From DASUPK01 sp963800285 (GTDB lineage: Bacteria > Actinomycetota > Thermoleophilia > Solirubrobacterales > 70-9): a stretch of 64,000 bases of DNA. Below, piece after piece: positions 21,292 through 29,301 of the stretch (position 1 is its first letter; every line of letters starts with the position of its first letter). Made by a program: the position numbers and the translations under genes. Under the pieces are notes generated by a model that saw only the letters and a program-made list of their open reading frames with translations, was not told the DNA's origin and made no database searches. The DNA lies in contig CAWDAL010000030.1 of NCBI GenBank assembly GCA_963800285.1, forward strand, positions 124,001 to 188,000. The letters are read 5' to 3'.

Positions 21292-22314
21292 ATGCGACGG
21301 GACCCGAAGATGCCGAACCTCCCTCGTCCCAGACTGCGCCGCACCCGCCCCGGCGAGCTCGTCGCGCCGCTTCCGCCTGAGCCGCAGACCCCGAAGGTCG
21401 AGGAGATCGCGGCCGAGGGCCTGCGCTGGATCAAGATCGACCGTCCCGGCGCGCTCGAGCAGGCCTGGCTCGAGGAGAACTTCGACTTCCACGCCCTGGA
21501 CTACGAGGACGTCCTCTCCCGCAACCAGCGGCCGAAGATCGACGTCTACGACGAGTACCTCTTCATCGTCCTCCAGTTCCCGATCTTCGACCGCTCGGCC
21601 CGGCGCCTGGGCGCCGGGGAGCTCGACCTCTTCGTCGGCGCGGACTTCCTGATCACGATCCCGAATCAGCCGCTCCAGCCGGTCGAGTACCTGTTCGAGC
21701 GCTGCCGCGCGAAGGAGGAGATCCGCGAGCAGCTCTTCTCACGCGGCTCCGGCTACCTGCTCTACCGCCTCGTCGACGACGGCTTCGACTACTGCTTCCC
21801 GATGCTTCGCAAGATCGGGAACAAGCTGGACGTGCTCGAGGAGGAGATCTTCGAGGGCAGCTCCTCCGAGGAGATCGTGCGTGACATCTCCAACGTGAAG
21901 CAGGAGATCATCAACTTCCGCAAGGTGATCCGGCCGCAGCGCCCCGTGCTCCGGGACCTCGAGAAGGTCAAGCAGCGCTACCTGGCGCCGGACATGGACC
22001 TCGAGATCTACTTCGACGACATCGTCGACGCCCACGAGCGGATCTGGGACATGCTCGAGAACTACAAGGAGGTCGTCGAGGCGCTGGAGGAGACGAACGA
22101 ATCGGTCATCTCCCACCGGGTCAACGACATCCTGCGCGTGCTCACCTCGATCAGCGTCATCGTCCTGCCGCTCACCCTGCTGGCGAGCATCTGGGGCATG
22201 AACGTCAGGGTGCCCGGCGAGGGCAGCACGCCCGCGTTCTACGAGATCGCCGGCGTCATGGTCGTGCTGCTCGTCGGGATGGTCGCCTTCTTCCGCAAGC
22301 GCGGCTGGCTGTAG
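21292..22314 (+). CDS. corA: CorA-family divalent metal ion transporter
   Basis: 340 residues. A long cytoplasmic alpha/beta and coiled-coil domain (to about 270) is followed by two C-terminal membrane helices. The first helix ends in SIWGMNVRVPGE, the GMN selectivity motif of CorA Mg2+/Co2+/Ni2+ channels. The C-terminus FFRKRGWL is a typical positively charged end. Start at 21292 or at ATG 21310. Divergent from the SAM riboswitch. First of a plus-strand run with HIT and phosphomannomutase genes; the 18-base gap to the HIT gene contains a possible -10. Confidence 0.93.
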   Translation: MRRDPKMPNLPRPRLRRTRPGELVAPLPPEPQTPKVEEIAAEGLRWIKIDRPGALEQAWLEENFDFHALDYEDVLSRNQRPKIDVYDEYLFIVLQFPIFDRSARRLGAGELDLFVGADFLITIPNQPLQPVEYLFERCRAKEEIREQLFSRGSGYLLYRLVDDGFDYCFPMLRKIGNKLDVLEEEIFEGSSSEEIVRDISNVKQEIINFRKVIRPQRPVLRDLEKVKQRYLAPDMDLEIYFDDIVDAHERIWDMLENYKEVVEALEETNESVISHRVNDILRVLTSISVIVLPLTLLASIWGMNVRVPGEGSTPAFYEIAGVMVVLLVGMVAFFRKRGWL

Positions 22315-22332
22315 CTACATACGATTCGTACT

Positions 22333-22821
22333 GTGGCCACTCAAAGGATCTGGGCGCCCTGGCGCCTCGCCTACGTGAAGGACGCCTCCAAGGACAACTC
22401 CGACGCCTGTGTCTTCTGCGCCGCCCTCGAGGCCGGTGACGACGAGGCGAACCTGATCATCCATCGCGGCGAGCACTCCTTCGTGATCCTCAACAAGTTC
22501 CCGTACACGAACGGTCACCTCATGGTGGCTCCGTACGAGCACGCGGCGGCGCTGCAGGAGCTCGACGCGGAGACGATCGCCGAGCTGATGGCTCTCGCCC
22601 AGCGCGGCATGAACGCACTCGAGACCGCCTATTCCCCCCACGGCTACAACGTCGGCTTCAACCAGGGCCGCGTCGCGGGCGCCGGCGTCGAGCATCACAT
22701 CCACATGCACGTCGTCCCGCGCTGGGGCGGCGACACCAACTTCATGCCGGTGCTCGGCGATACCCGCGTGATGAACCAGACCCTCCAGGACAGCTTCGAG
22801 TCCGTCCGCGAGGCATTCTGA
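22333..22821 (+). CDS. HIT-family hydrolase, Ap4A phosphorylase-like
   Basis: 162 residues from GTG. The N-terminal RIWAPWRLAYVKDA motif and Cys pair (CVFCAA) are typical of the actinobacterial Ap4A phosphorylase/HIT branch. The active site is GAGVEHHIHMHVVPRWGGD (His-x-His-x-His). It acts on dinucleoside polyphosphates or nucleotide-adenylate adducts in the cytoplasm. TACGAT seven bases before the GTG and no Shine-Dalgarno suggest a leaderless internal promoter. Its TGA overlaps the ATG of the next gene (TGATG). Confidence 0.9.
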   Translation: MATQRIWAPWRLAYVKDASKDNSDACVFCAALEAGDDEANLIIHRGEHSFVILNKFPYTNGHLMVAPYEHAAALQELDAETIAELMALAQRGMNALETAYSPHGYNVGFNQGRVAGAGVEHHIHMHVVPRWGGDTNFMPVLGDTRVMNQTLQDSFESVREAF

Positions 22822-24197
22822 TGGAGGCGAGCGCCCCCCCGGCCGAGATCTTCAAGGCCTACGACATCCGCGGGATCTACGGCGACCAGATGGACACCGA
22901 GACGGCCCATCTGATCGGGCGCGCCTTCGCCCGGGTCCTCGGCCGCCTGCGAGACAAGGAGCCCTCCGAGCTCCGGGTAGGACTCGGTCGTGACATGCGG
23001 CTGAGCGCTCCGGTGATGTCCGCGGCGGTGCGACAGGGCCTACTCGACGAGGGTGTGGCCGTCCTCGACGCCGGGCAGATCGCGACCGAGATGAGCTACT
23101 TCCTGGTGGGCTCGCGGGAGCTCGACGGCGGGGCGATGGTCACCGCATCGCACAACCCGAAGCCGTACACGGGCGTGAAGCTGATGCGGGAGGGCGCGCT
23201 CGCCCTCTCCGGCGACGCCGGCATCCAGGACGTGCGCGCGGAGATCGAGGCGGGCCTGCCCGATCCGCCCGGCGGCGGGACGGTCGAGGAGATCGACATC
23301 TATCCCGACTTCCACCGGCACATGCTCGGCATCGTCGACGCCGATGCCATCGGCCCGCTGAAGGTCCTGGCCGACGGCGGTAACGGCATGGCGGGCCCGA
23401 TGGTCGGACCGCTGCTCGAGCAGCTCAACCTCGAGGTGACGACCACCTATTGGGCTCCCGACGGCAAGTTCCCCGATCGCGAGCCTAACCCGCTGCTGGA
23501 GGAGAACCGCCGCTTCATCATCGATCACGTCAAGGCCGAGCGCGTCGACCTGGCGATCGCCTGGGATGGCGACGCCGACCGCTGCTTCTTCATCGACGGC
23601 GAGGGGGACTTCTGCGACGGCGACTTCGTCTGCGCGCTGCTCGCTCGAGCGGCCCTCGCCAAGGAGCCCGGCGCCACCGTGCTCTACGACCCGCGCTCGA
23701 GCCGCGCCGTTCCCGACACGGTCGCGGCGGCGGGCGGGAAGTCGGATCTCAGCCGGGTCGGCCACGCCTTCTTCAAGATGCGGATGCGCGAGGCCAAGGC
23801 GGTCTTCGGCGGCGAGGTCTCGGGCCACTACTACTTCCGCGACTTCTACTGCGCGGATTCGGGGACCACCCCCGCCCTGCTCATGCTCGAGCTGATCTCG
23901 AAGGAGGGGCGCTCGCTGGCGGAGATGATGGCCGAGTTCCGCTCCAAGTACTTCATCTCCGGCGAGATCAACTCGGAGGTCGCGGACCAGGAGGGGAAGA
24001 TGCGCGAGATCGAGGAGCGCTACTCGGACGGCGAGATCGGCCACCTGGACGGAGTCTCGATCGACTACCCGGATTGGCACTTCAACGTTCGCCCCTCCAA
24101 CACCGAGCCGCTGCTTCGACTCAACCTCGAATCGCTGATCTCCCGCGAGCACATGGAGGAGAAGCGGGACGAAGTGCTGGCCCTGATCCGCTCGTGA
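22821..24197 (+). CDS. manB: Phosphomannomutase/phosphoglucomutase
   Basis: Interconverts hexose 6- and 1-phosphates for cell-envelope sugar nucleotides. 458 residues of the alpha-D-phosphohexomutase family. The N-terminal IFKAYDIRGIYG opens the protein, the phosphoserine loop is MVTASHNPKPYTG, the metal loop is AWDGDADRCFF, the sugar-binding loop is FGGEVSGHYYF, and the phosphate-binding C-terminus is FNVRPSNTEPLLRLN. Translationally coupled to the HIT gene upstream and the hydrolase downstream (GTGA overlap). Confidence 0.94.
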   Translation: MEASAPPAEIFKAYDIRGIYGDQMDTETAHLIGRAFARVLGRLRDKEPSELRVGLGRDMRLSAPVMSAAVRQGLLDEGVAVLDAGQIATEMSYFLVGSRELDGGAMVTASHNPKPYTGVKLMREGALALSGDAGIQDVRAEIEAGLPDPPGGGTVEEIDIYPDFHRHMLGIVDADAIGPLKVLADGGNGMAGPMVGPLLEQLNLEVTTTYWAPDGKFPDREPNPLLEENRRFIIDHVKAERVDLAIAWDGDADRCFFIDGEGDFCDGDFVCALLARAALAKEPGATVLYDPRSSRAVPDTVAAAGGKSDLSRVGHAFFKMRMREAKAVFGGEVSGHYYFRDFYCADSGTTPALLMLELISKEGRSLAEMMAEFRSKYFISGEINSEVADQEGKMREIEERYSDGEIGHLDGVSIDYPDWHFNVRPSNTEPLLRLNLESLISREHMEEKRDEVLALIRS

Positions 24198-25279
24198 CCG
24201 AGGAGACGCCGGTCGAGGTCTGGCAGCGGATCACCGATGCCGGCATCCGCCTCCTCCGCATCCCCACTCCCTTTCAGGTCGGCCGCGTCAACACCTACCT
24301 GCTCGAGGGTGAGCCCCTGACGCTGGTCGACTCCGGCCCGAACTCGGGCAAGGCGCTCGACGAGCTGGAGCGTCAGCTCGAGTCGCTCGGTCACCGGATC
24401 GAGGAGATCTCACTGGTGATCATCACCCACCAGCACATCGATCACCTCGGCCTCGTCGACATCGTCGCCAAGCGCTCCGGCGCCGAGGTGGCGGCCCTCG
24501 ACCTGCTCGCGCCCTTCGTGGAGAACTTCGGCGACGACGCCGAGCGGGACGATGAGGAGGCGGCGGCGCTGATGCGCCGCCATGGGATCTCCGAGGAGGT
24601 GGTCACCGCCCTGCGCCAGGTGACCGGCAGCTTCCGGGCGTGGGGATCGAAGGCCAAGGTGACGCGGCCGCTCCACGACGGCGAGCTGCTCGAGCTCGGC
24701 AACCGGCGGTTGGAGGTCCAGCACCGCCCCGGCCACAGCCCCTCGGACACGGTGTTCTGGGACGCGGAGCGGCGAATCCTGCTCGCCGCAGACCACCTGA
24801 TCAAGCACATCTCCTCCAACCCCCTGATCTCCCGGCCGCTCGACGGCTCGGCCAAGCGCACCCAGGCGCTGGTCACCTACCTCAGGTCACTGAAGAAGAC
24901 GCGCGAGCTGCCGGCCGAGATCGTCCTCTCAGGCCACGGCGAGCCGATCACGGACCACGCCGCCCTGATCGACAAGCGATTCGCCATGCACCAGCGCCGC
25001 GCCGAGAAGCTCTACCAGCTGATTCTGGAGGGGCCGCGCACCGGGCACGAGCTCGCTCAGGCACTCTGGGGCGACGTGGCCGTCACCCAGGCGTTCCTGA
25101 CGCTCTCGGAGGTGATCGGCCACGTCGACCTGCTGGTCAACGCCGGGCACGTCCGCGAGGCCGACGACGGCGAGGTGATCCGCTACGAGGCGACGTCGGA
25201 GCGGAGCGCGGCAGAGCTCGGCGATCTGATCCCGGGCGGCAATCCGGCGCCCGTTCCGACCGAACCCGGACGGCAATAG
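24194..25279 (+). CDS. Metallo-beta-lactamase fold hydrolase with C-terminal winged helix
   Basis: 361 residues from GTG at 24194, which overlaps the mutase stop; the frame remains open earlier only inside the mutase gene. The metal site is VIITHQHIDHLGLVDIV, with further ligands in HRPGHSPSD, LLAADHL and LSGHGEPI. A C-terminal winged-helix domain (GPRTGHELAQALWGD onward) resembles LACTB2-type proteins, which are endoribonucleases or glyoxalase-II-like. The exact substrate is not determinable. Confidence 0.88.
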   Translation: MTEETPVEVWQRITDAGIRLLRIPTPFQVGRVNTYLLEGEPLTLVDSGPNSGKALDELERQLESLGHRIEEISLVIITHQHIDHLGLVDIVAKRSGAEVAALDLLAPFVENFGDDAERDDEEAAALMRRHGISEEVVTALRQVTGSFRAWGSKAKVTRPLHDGELLELGNRRLEVQHRPGHSPSDTVFWDAERRILLAADHLIKHISSNPLISRPLDGSAKRTQALVTYLRSLKKTRELPAEIVLSGHGEPITDHAALIDKRFAMHQRRAEKLYQLILEGPRTGHELAQALWGDVAVTQAFLTLSEVIGHVDLLVNAGHVREADDGEVIRYEATSERSAAELGDLIPGGNPAPVPTEPGRQ

Positions 25280-25322
25280 GCTCCCGGTAACCCGGCCGGA
25301 CGCCGGGGTTAGGAAAAAAAGC

Positions 25323-26333
25323 GTGCCCACGATCGCCCCTGCCCACAGAGATCCTGCTCCAGCCGCCACGGCGGTCCCGCTCGAGCCGGACGCGGACAAG
25401 AAGCGGATGCTGATCATCGTCAACCCGTACGCGACCACGGTCTCGGATCGGCTCAAGAACCTCGTCGTCTACGCGCTGCAGGCCCGCTACGACGTCGAGG
25501 CCGTCGACACCGAGGCCGCCGAGCACGCGATCGAGATCGGCCGGGAGGCCCGCCACGGGGGGTACGACATCGTCGTCGCGTTCGGCGGGGACGGCACCCT
25601 CAACGAGGTCGCGAACGGGCTGGCCGGCACCGACGTCCCCGTCTCGGTCCTGCCCGGGGGCTCAACCAACGTCGTCTGCCGCACCCTCGGCATCCCGAAT
25701 GACGTGGTCGACGCGACCGAGCACCTGATTGGCCTGGCGGACGACTTCCATCCCCGCAAGATCGACCTGGGCCGCTGCAACGGCAGGCGCTTCGTCTTCG
25801 CCTGCGGCGTCGGCCTGGACGCGACGGTCGTGAGGCGGGTCGACGCCCATCCGAGGCTCAAGGCCCGCGCGCGCCAGTGGTACTACACGTGGGCGGCGGT
25901 CTCCGGCTTCTACCGCCACTACCTCCGCAATCCGGTGCGGCTGGAGCTCGAGCTCGATGGCGAGAAGCACGAGGGCGTCACCGCCATCGCGCAAAACTCC
26001 GACCCCTTCACCTATTTCGCGCGCCTCCCGATCAGGATCTGCGAGAACATCGGCCTCGACGACGGCACGCTCTCGATGGCATTGCTGCACCGCGCCAAGC
26101 AGCGGGACATGCTGCCGATCGCATCTCGCGTGCTGAGCAAGCGGCTGCACGTCTCGAAGCACCGTCAGATCGACGAGTTCGACGACGTCACCGAGGCGAT
26201 GGTGCGTTCGATCTCGATGGACGAGGACGGGCAGCCACGTGCCTTCCCGGTGCAGGTCGACGGTGACTACATCGGAGAGCACACGGAACTCACCTTCGGC
26301 GTCGACCCGGGGGCTTTGACCATCGTCGCCTAG
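25323..26333 (+). CDS. Diacylglycerol/lipid kinase family protein
   Basis: 336 residues, GTG start preceded by AGGAAAAAAA. The N-terminal nucleotide-binding part has MLIIVNPYATTVSDRLK, then VAFGGDGTLNEVANGLAG (the GGDGT motif) and VLPGGSTNVVCRTLG. The C-terminal beta-sandwich closes with PFPVQVDGDYIGE-type FPVQVDGDYIGEH. It phosphorylates diacylglycerol or a related lipid at the membrane (DgkB/YegS type). Last gene of the plus-strand run; convergent with the exported-protein gene after it. Confidence 0.92.
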   Translation: MPTIAPAHRDPAPAATAVPLEPDADKKRMLIIVNPYATTVSDRLKNLVVYALQARYDVEAVDTEAAEHAIEIGREARHGGYDIVVAFGGDGTLNEVANGLAGTDVPVSVLPGGSTNVVCRTLGIPNDVVDATEHLIGLADDFHPRKIDLGRCNGRRFVFACGVGLDATVVRRVDAHPRLKARARQWYYTWAAVSGFYRHYLRNPVRLELELDGEKHEGVTAIAQNSDPFTYFARLPIRICENIGLDDGTLSMALLHRAKQRDMLPIASRVLSKRLHVSKHRQIDEFDDVTEAMVRSISMDEDGQPRAFPVQVDGDYIGEHTELTFGVDPGALTIVA

Positions 26334-26354
26334 GGTGGCGCGGTCCGGAAGCGG

Positions 26355-27515
26355 CTACTTGCGCCTGGCCCTGAAGTTGACCCGGAACTTTCCCGCCGAG
26401 CACAGGTCCTGCGCCGGGAAGTGGTAGATCGCATAGCCCTCGACCTCGGTCGAGCTCACGAACCTGCCGTGGATCTTGTCGATCTTGTTGCCGAGGAAGG
26501 TGTGCGTGATGCTGAACGTGCGGTTCCTGCTCAGCTTCTTGCTTGGCGTGTTGTCGAGCGTGAACACCGGTGCAGAGACACACGCCTCCCTCGCCACGGT
26601 CGGCTCGGTGGTGAGCGTGATCCTGCCCTTCTTCAGCGTGAACTGGACCTTGCGGAAGGCCGGGTTGATCGCGACCTGGTCGGTCTTGCCGTCGTAGGCG
26701 CCGCTCTTCGGTGCCCCCTTGGTGCTCTTCCGCTTCTTCTTGCCCCCTTTGCCCTTCTTCGAGCCGCCCTTGAAGTTCTTGGCCGCCGTCTGCTTGCACC
26801 TCTGCACCGACGTCGCGCTGATCTGCTGACCGTTGTCGAACGTGGTGGTTTCGCCGCTGATCCACTTCTTCTTCGAGCAGCGAGCCATCGCGTAATAGAT
26901 CGGCTGACCGTTCTTCTTGCCCGTCCTGATCTTGTTGATCGTCGTGTCGAAGTGCGTGATCGACGTTCCGGTGGGCGGAATCGAAACGCTGAGCGCGTTC
27001 GTCTTCAGGTTCAGCACTCCGGTCAGTGTGGTGCTGAACGCGTACGCCCCGGTCGGACCGAAGACGTCGGTGTGCAGGCCGATCGTAGGACTGCCCCCCG
27101 TGGGCTGGCCGTTGTAGGCGATCACCTGGCCGGTGAGCGCGCCGTCGTTGATCAAGGCGCTCCCCTGGCCGACCCGGGCCGCCCCGCAGATGCTCTCCGC
27201 CGTTGAGGCCGGAACCGTATTGATCTGGTTCAAATCACACTGGGGCAGCGCGCCGGAGGTGAACTTGATGTCCCGGCTGTAGTTGATGACCGTCAGGGTG
27301 GCGTTCGGCGTGAAGGGCGGCGCGTACGTCGTGTCCACGGCGGTCGCCAGCGATTTCAGCGGTCCGAATTGCTTCTTCGGCTGCTTTGGAGGCGAGGCGG
27401 TCACCGAGACGCTCTGGCCGATCACCGCCGCGGAAGCGGTGGCAGCAGAGACCAGCGCCACGATGACGCTGAGGACGACACCGATTGAACAGATGCGCGG
27501 ACCGCTGAATCTCAT
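26355..27515 (-). CDS. Exported protein; C-terminal domain shared with the next gene
   Basis: 386 residues. The signal peptide is approximately residues 1-29 (IGVVLSVIVALVSAATASAA). The N-terminal region (30-230) is beta-rich and Ser/Thr/Gly-rich with a few Cys. A Lys/Gly-rich linker near 250-270 leads to a C-terminal domain of about 115 residues (GKTDQVAINPAFRKVQFTLK to FRVNFRARRK). That domain aligns along its whole length with the protein at 27633-28094. The domain has two Cys (REACVSAPV, QDLCSAGK), probably a disulfide. No family recognised. RBS AAGGGAG lies before the ATG. Confidence 0.75.
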   Translation of the reverse strand: MRFSGPRICSIGVVLSVIVALVSAATASAAVIGQSVSVTASPPKQPKKQFGPLKSLATAVDTTYAPPFTPNATLTVINYSRDIKFTSGALPQCDLNQINTVPASTAESICGAARVGQGSALINDGALTGQVIAYNGQPTGGSPTIGLHTDVFGPTGAYAFSTTLTGVLNLKTNALSVSIPPTGTSITHFDTTINKIRTGKKNGQPIYYAMARCSKKKWISGETTTFDNGQQISATSVQRCKQTAAKNFKGGSKKGKGGKKKRKSTKGAPKSGAYDGKTDQVAINPAFRKVQFTLKKGRITLTTEPTVAREACVSAPVFTLDNTPSKKLSRNRTFSITHTFLGNKIDKIHGRFVSSTEVEGYAIYHFPAQDLCSAGKFRVNFRARRK

Positions 27516-27632
27516 GAATCCTCAGAACTCCCTTTCTGAGCCACCCATTCGAGTACCGGGTGCGACTGTTGCTCAAACACGGGGCCCGAGCGGAGGTTGT
27601 GGCCGGGCCTAGCCCAGCGTCAGCCCGCGGAC

Positions 27633-28094
27633 CTACTTGTGCTTCGCGGTGAAGTTGACCTTGCTCTTTCCATCTGAGCAGAGGTCCTGCCCTGTGAAGT
27701 GGTAGAGCGCGAAACCGTCGATCTCGTTCGGCGCGACGAACTTGCCGTGGATCTTGTCGATCTTGTCGCCCAGCGAGGTCGCGGTAATGGTGAAGGTGCG
27801 GTTTCTGCCGAGCTTCTTGCTCGGCGTTGCGCCGTTGAGGGTGAACACGGGACTCGAGACGCAATCGTCGCGCGCGACGGACGGCTCGCTGGTCAGCGTG
27901 ACCCTCCCCTTCTTCACCGTGAACGAGAGATTCCGGAACTCCGGGGTGACGGCCGCCTGAGTCGTCTTGCCGCTGTACTTGCCGGTCTTGATCGGGGTCC
28001 CGGCGCCGGCGCCGGCTGTCCACTGGGCGACCACGAAGAACAGGGCCAGCGACGCGAGCGTCGTGCTCCGGCGAAATGTCTTGGCTGCGTTCAA
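27633..28094 (-). CDS. Small exported protein, single-domain paralogue of its neighbour
   Basis: 153 residues. The TTG start is supported by GGAGGAGAGG four bases upstream. The signal peptide is about residues 1-32 (LASLALFFVVAQWTAGAGAG). The mature part is a single copy of the C-terminal domain of the 26355-27515 protein: GKTTQAAVTPEFRNLSF, EPSVARDDCVSSPVFTL, PSKKLGRNRTFTITATSLG, DKIDKIHGKFVAPNEIDG, ending VNFTAKHK. Unknown function; a local gene or domain duplication. Confidence 0.78.
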   Translation of the reverse strand: MNAAKTFRRSTTLASLALFFVVAQWTAGAGAGTPIKTGKYSGKTTQAAVTPEFRNLSFTVKKGRVTLTSEPSVARDDCVSSPVFTLNGATPSKKLGRNRTFTITATSLGDKIDKIHGKFVAPNEIDGFALYHFTGQDLCSDGKSKVNFTAKHK

Positions 28095-28134
28095 CGTTCC
28101 TCTCCTCCCCGACCCGTTTGACAGTATCGCGGAC

Positions 28135-28566
28135 GTGGCGACCCAGGACCCTGATTGCCGGTTCTGTCAAATCATCGCTGGCGACGAGGCGGCGCACGTC
28201 GTCTTCGAAGACGAGCGGACGATCGCCTTCCTCGACAACCGGCCTCTCTTTCCCGGCCATTCGCTGCTCGTGCCCCGCGACCATCACGAGACGCTCTCGG
28301 ACGTGCCCGCCGAGCTGGTGGGACCGCTGTTCGAGAACGCCCGGTTGCTCTCGATCGCCGTGCCCAAGGCGATGAGGAAGCCCGGCTCGTTCGTCGCCCT
28401 CAACAACGTCGTCAGCCAGAGCGTCCCCCACCTTCACGTCCACGTCGTGCCGCGTAAGCCCAAGGACGGGTTGCGCGGGTTCTTCTGGCCGCGGACGAAG
28501 TACGGCTCCGAGGAGGAGATGAGGAAGGTGGCCGAGCGGGTGCGAAGCGCCGCGGCGACGGGCTAG
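28135..28566 (+). CDS. HIT-family protein (PKCI/Hint-like)
   Basis: 143 residues from GTG at 28135; an earlier in-frame start exists, but it would cover the divergent exported-protein gene. The zinc-type Cys pair is in CRFCQIIAGDEAAHVVFED, and the active-site HVHVHVV-type motif reads SVPHLHVHVVPRKPKDG. Purine nucleoside phosphoramidase/nucleotide hydrolase superfamily. This is the second HIT protein in the window and differs from the Ap4A-type one at 22333. Its stop overlaps the convergent cupredoxin gene by four bases. Confidence 0.9.
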   Translation: MATQDPDCRFCQIIAGDEAAHVVFEDERTIAFLDNRPLFPGHSLLVPRDHHETLSDVPAELVGPLFENARLLSIAVPKAMRKPGSFVALNNVVSQSVPHLHVHVVPRKPKDGLRGFFWPRTKYGSEEEMRKVAERVRSAAATG

Positions 28567-29267
28567 GTCAGCTTCGACTTGCCGGTTGCCGGTGAGCCGA
28601 AGGGGATCGTCGCGGTGACCTTCACCGCGGCCTTCTTCTTCCGCTTGAGCTTCTTCTTGCCCGACTTCGTCAGCTTGATCTTCGCGAACTGCTGACCGGC
28701 GGCGAGGGAGAGGCCGTCGGCCTTCCCGATCGTGGCCTTGCCGAGCTTGGCGACCAGCGAGGCGCCGTCGACCTTTGCGTTCGTGGTGATCGCGACCAGG
28801 ATCCCCTTCTTGCTCACCTTGGCGAGCTTCTTGCTGCGGATCGACACCTGCGCCGCCGGACGGGCCTGCGGCGCCCCGTTCGAGGTGACGTGGAGCGTGG
28901 CCTGCATCGTCGTCGGGTGAATCGTGCAGTAGAAGGTGTAGTCGCCGGCGCTCAGGTACTGGGTGCCCTGGACGCCGGTGGTGCCGCCGGAGATCGAGGG
29001 ACTGCGGAAGAGGGCCTGGCCGTCCGGGCCGTTCTGGCGCGCGGTCGCGTTGTGCGTGCTGCCGGTGACCTGGAGCTGAGCGACCTCGCCCTGGTCGGCT
29101 GTGTAGGTGGGGGACGAGAAGGTGTCATCCGCCTGGCCGACGATCGTCTGCGAGGCGGCGAACGCCAGCCCGCCGGCGAAGAGCGCGAAGGCGACCACCA
29201 GCCCGCCCGCGAGGGCGAACCTCCTCCTGATCCTGCGTGTCCCGCGCTCCCTCATTCGTCTCATCAT
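28563..29267 (-). CDS. Exported cupredoxin-domain protein with Lys-rich C-terminal domain
   Basis: 234 residues from ATG 29267 (29264 and 29255 also possible). The signal sequence follows an arginine-rich start (RRFALAGGLVVAFALFAGGLAFA). The cupredoxin domain carries the type 1 copper ligand pattern YTFYCTIHPTTMQATLHV (Cys-x2-His-x3-Met), with the upstream His probably STHNATA. After a Pro/Ala linker comes a second domain of about 90 residues of alternating Lys-rich beta strands (KLTKSGKKKLKRKKKAAVKV). Likely a periplasmic or surface electron-transfer or copper-binding protein. Confidence 0.82.
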   Translation of the reverse strand: MMRRMRERGTRRIRRRFALAGGLVVAFALFAGGLAFAASQTIVGQADDTFSSPTYTADQGEVAQLQVTGSTHNATARQNGPDGQALFRSPSISGGTTGVQGTQYLSAGDYTFYCTIHPTTMQATLHVTSNGAPQARPAAQVSIRSKKLAKVSKKGILVAITTNAKVDGASLVAKLGKATIGKADGLSLAAGQQFAKIKLTKSGKKKLKRKKKAAVKVTATIPFGSPATGKSKLT

Positions 29268-29301
29268 ACGAACGAACACCGGAATGGGATTGAGGATGCG
29301 G

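Noticed and set aside
21267..21380. 37-codon frame overlapping the corA start as a leader peptide
   Set aside because: Starts three bases after a possible -10 box and lacks a ribosome binding site; overlap with corA is better explained by chance.
25285..25321. GC-rich inverted repeat before the lipid kinase gene as a terminator
   Set aside because: Followed by A-run on the coding strand and no U-run on either useful strand; the A-run is more likely part of the ribosome-binding region.
28118..28123. TTGACA as a -35 for the HIT gene at 28135
   Set aside because: Only 12 bases from the start codon; any -10 would fall inside the gene.
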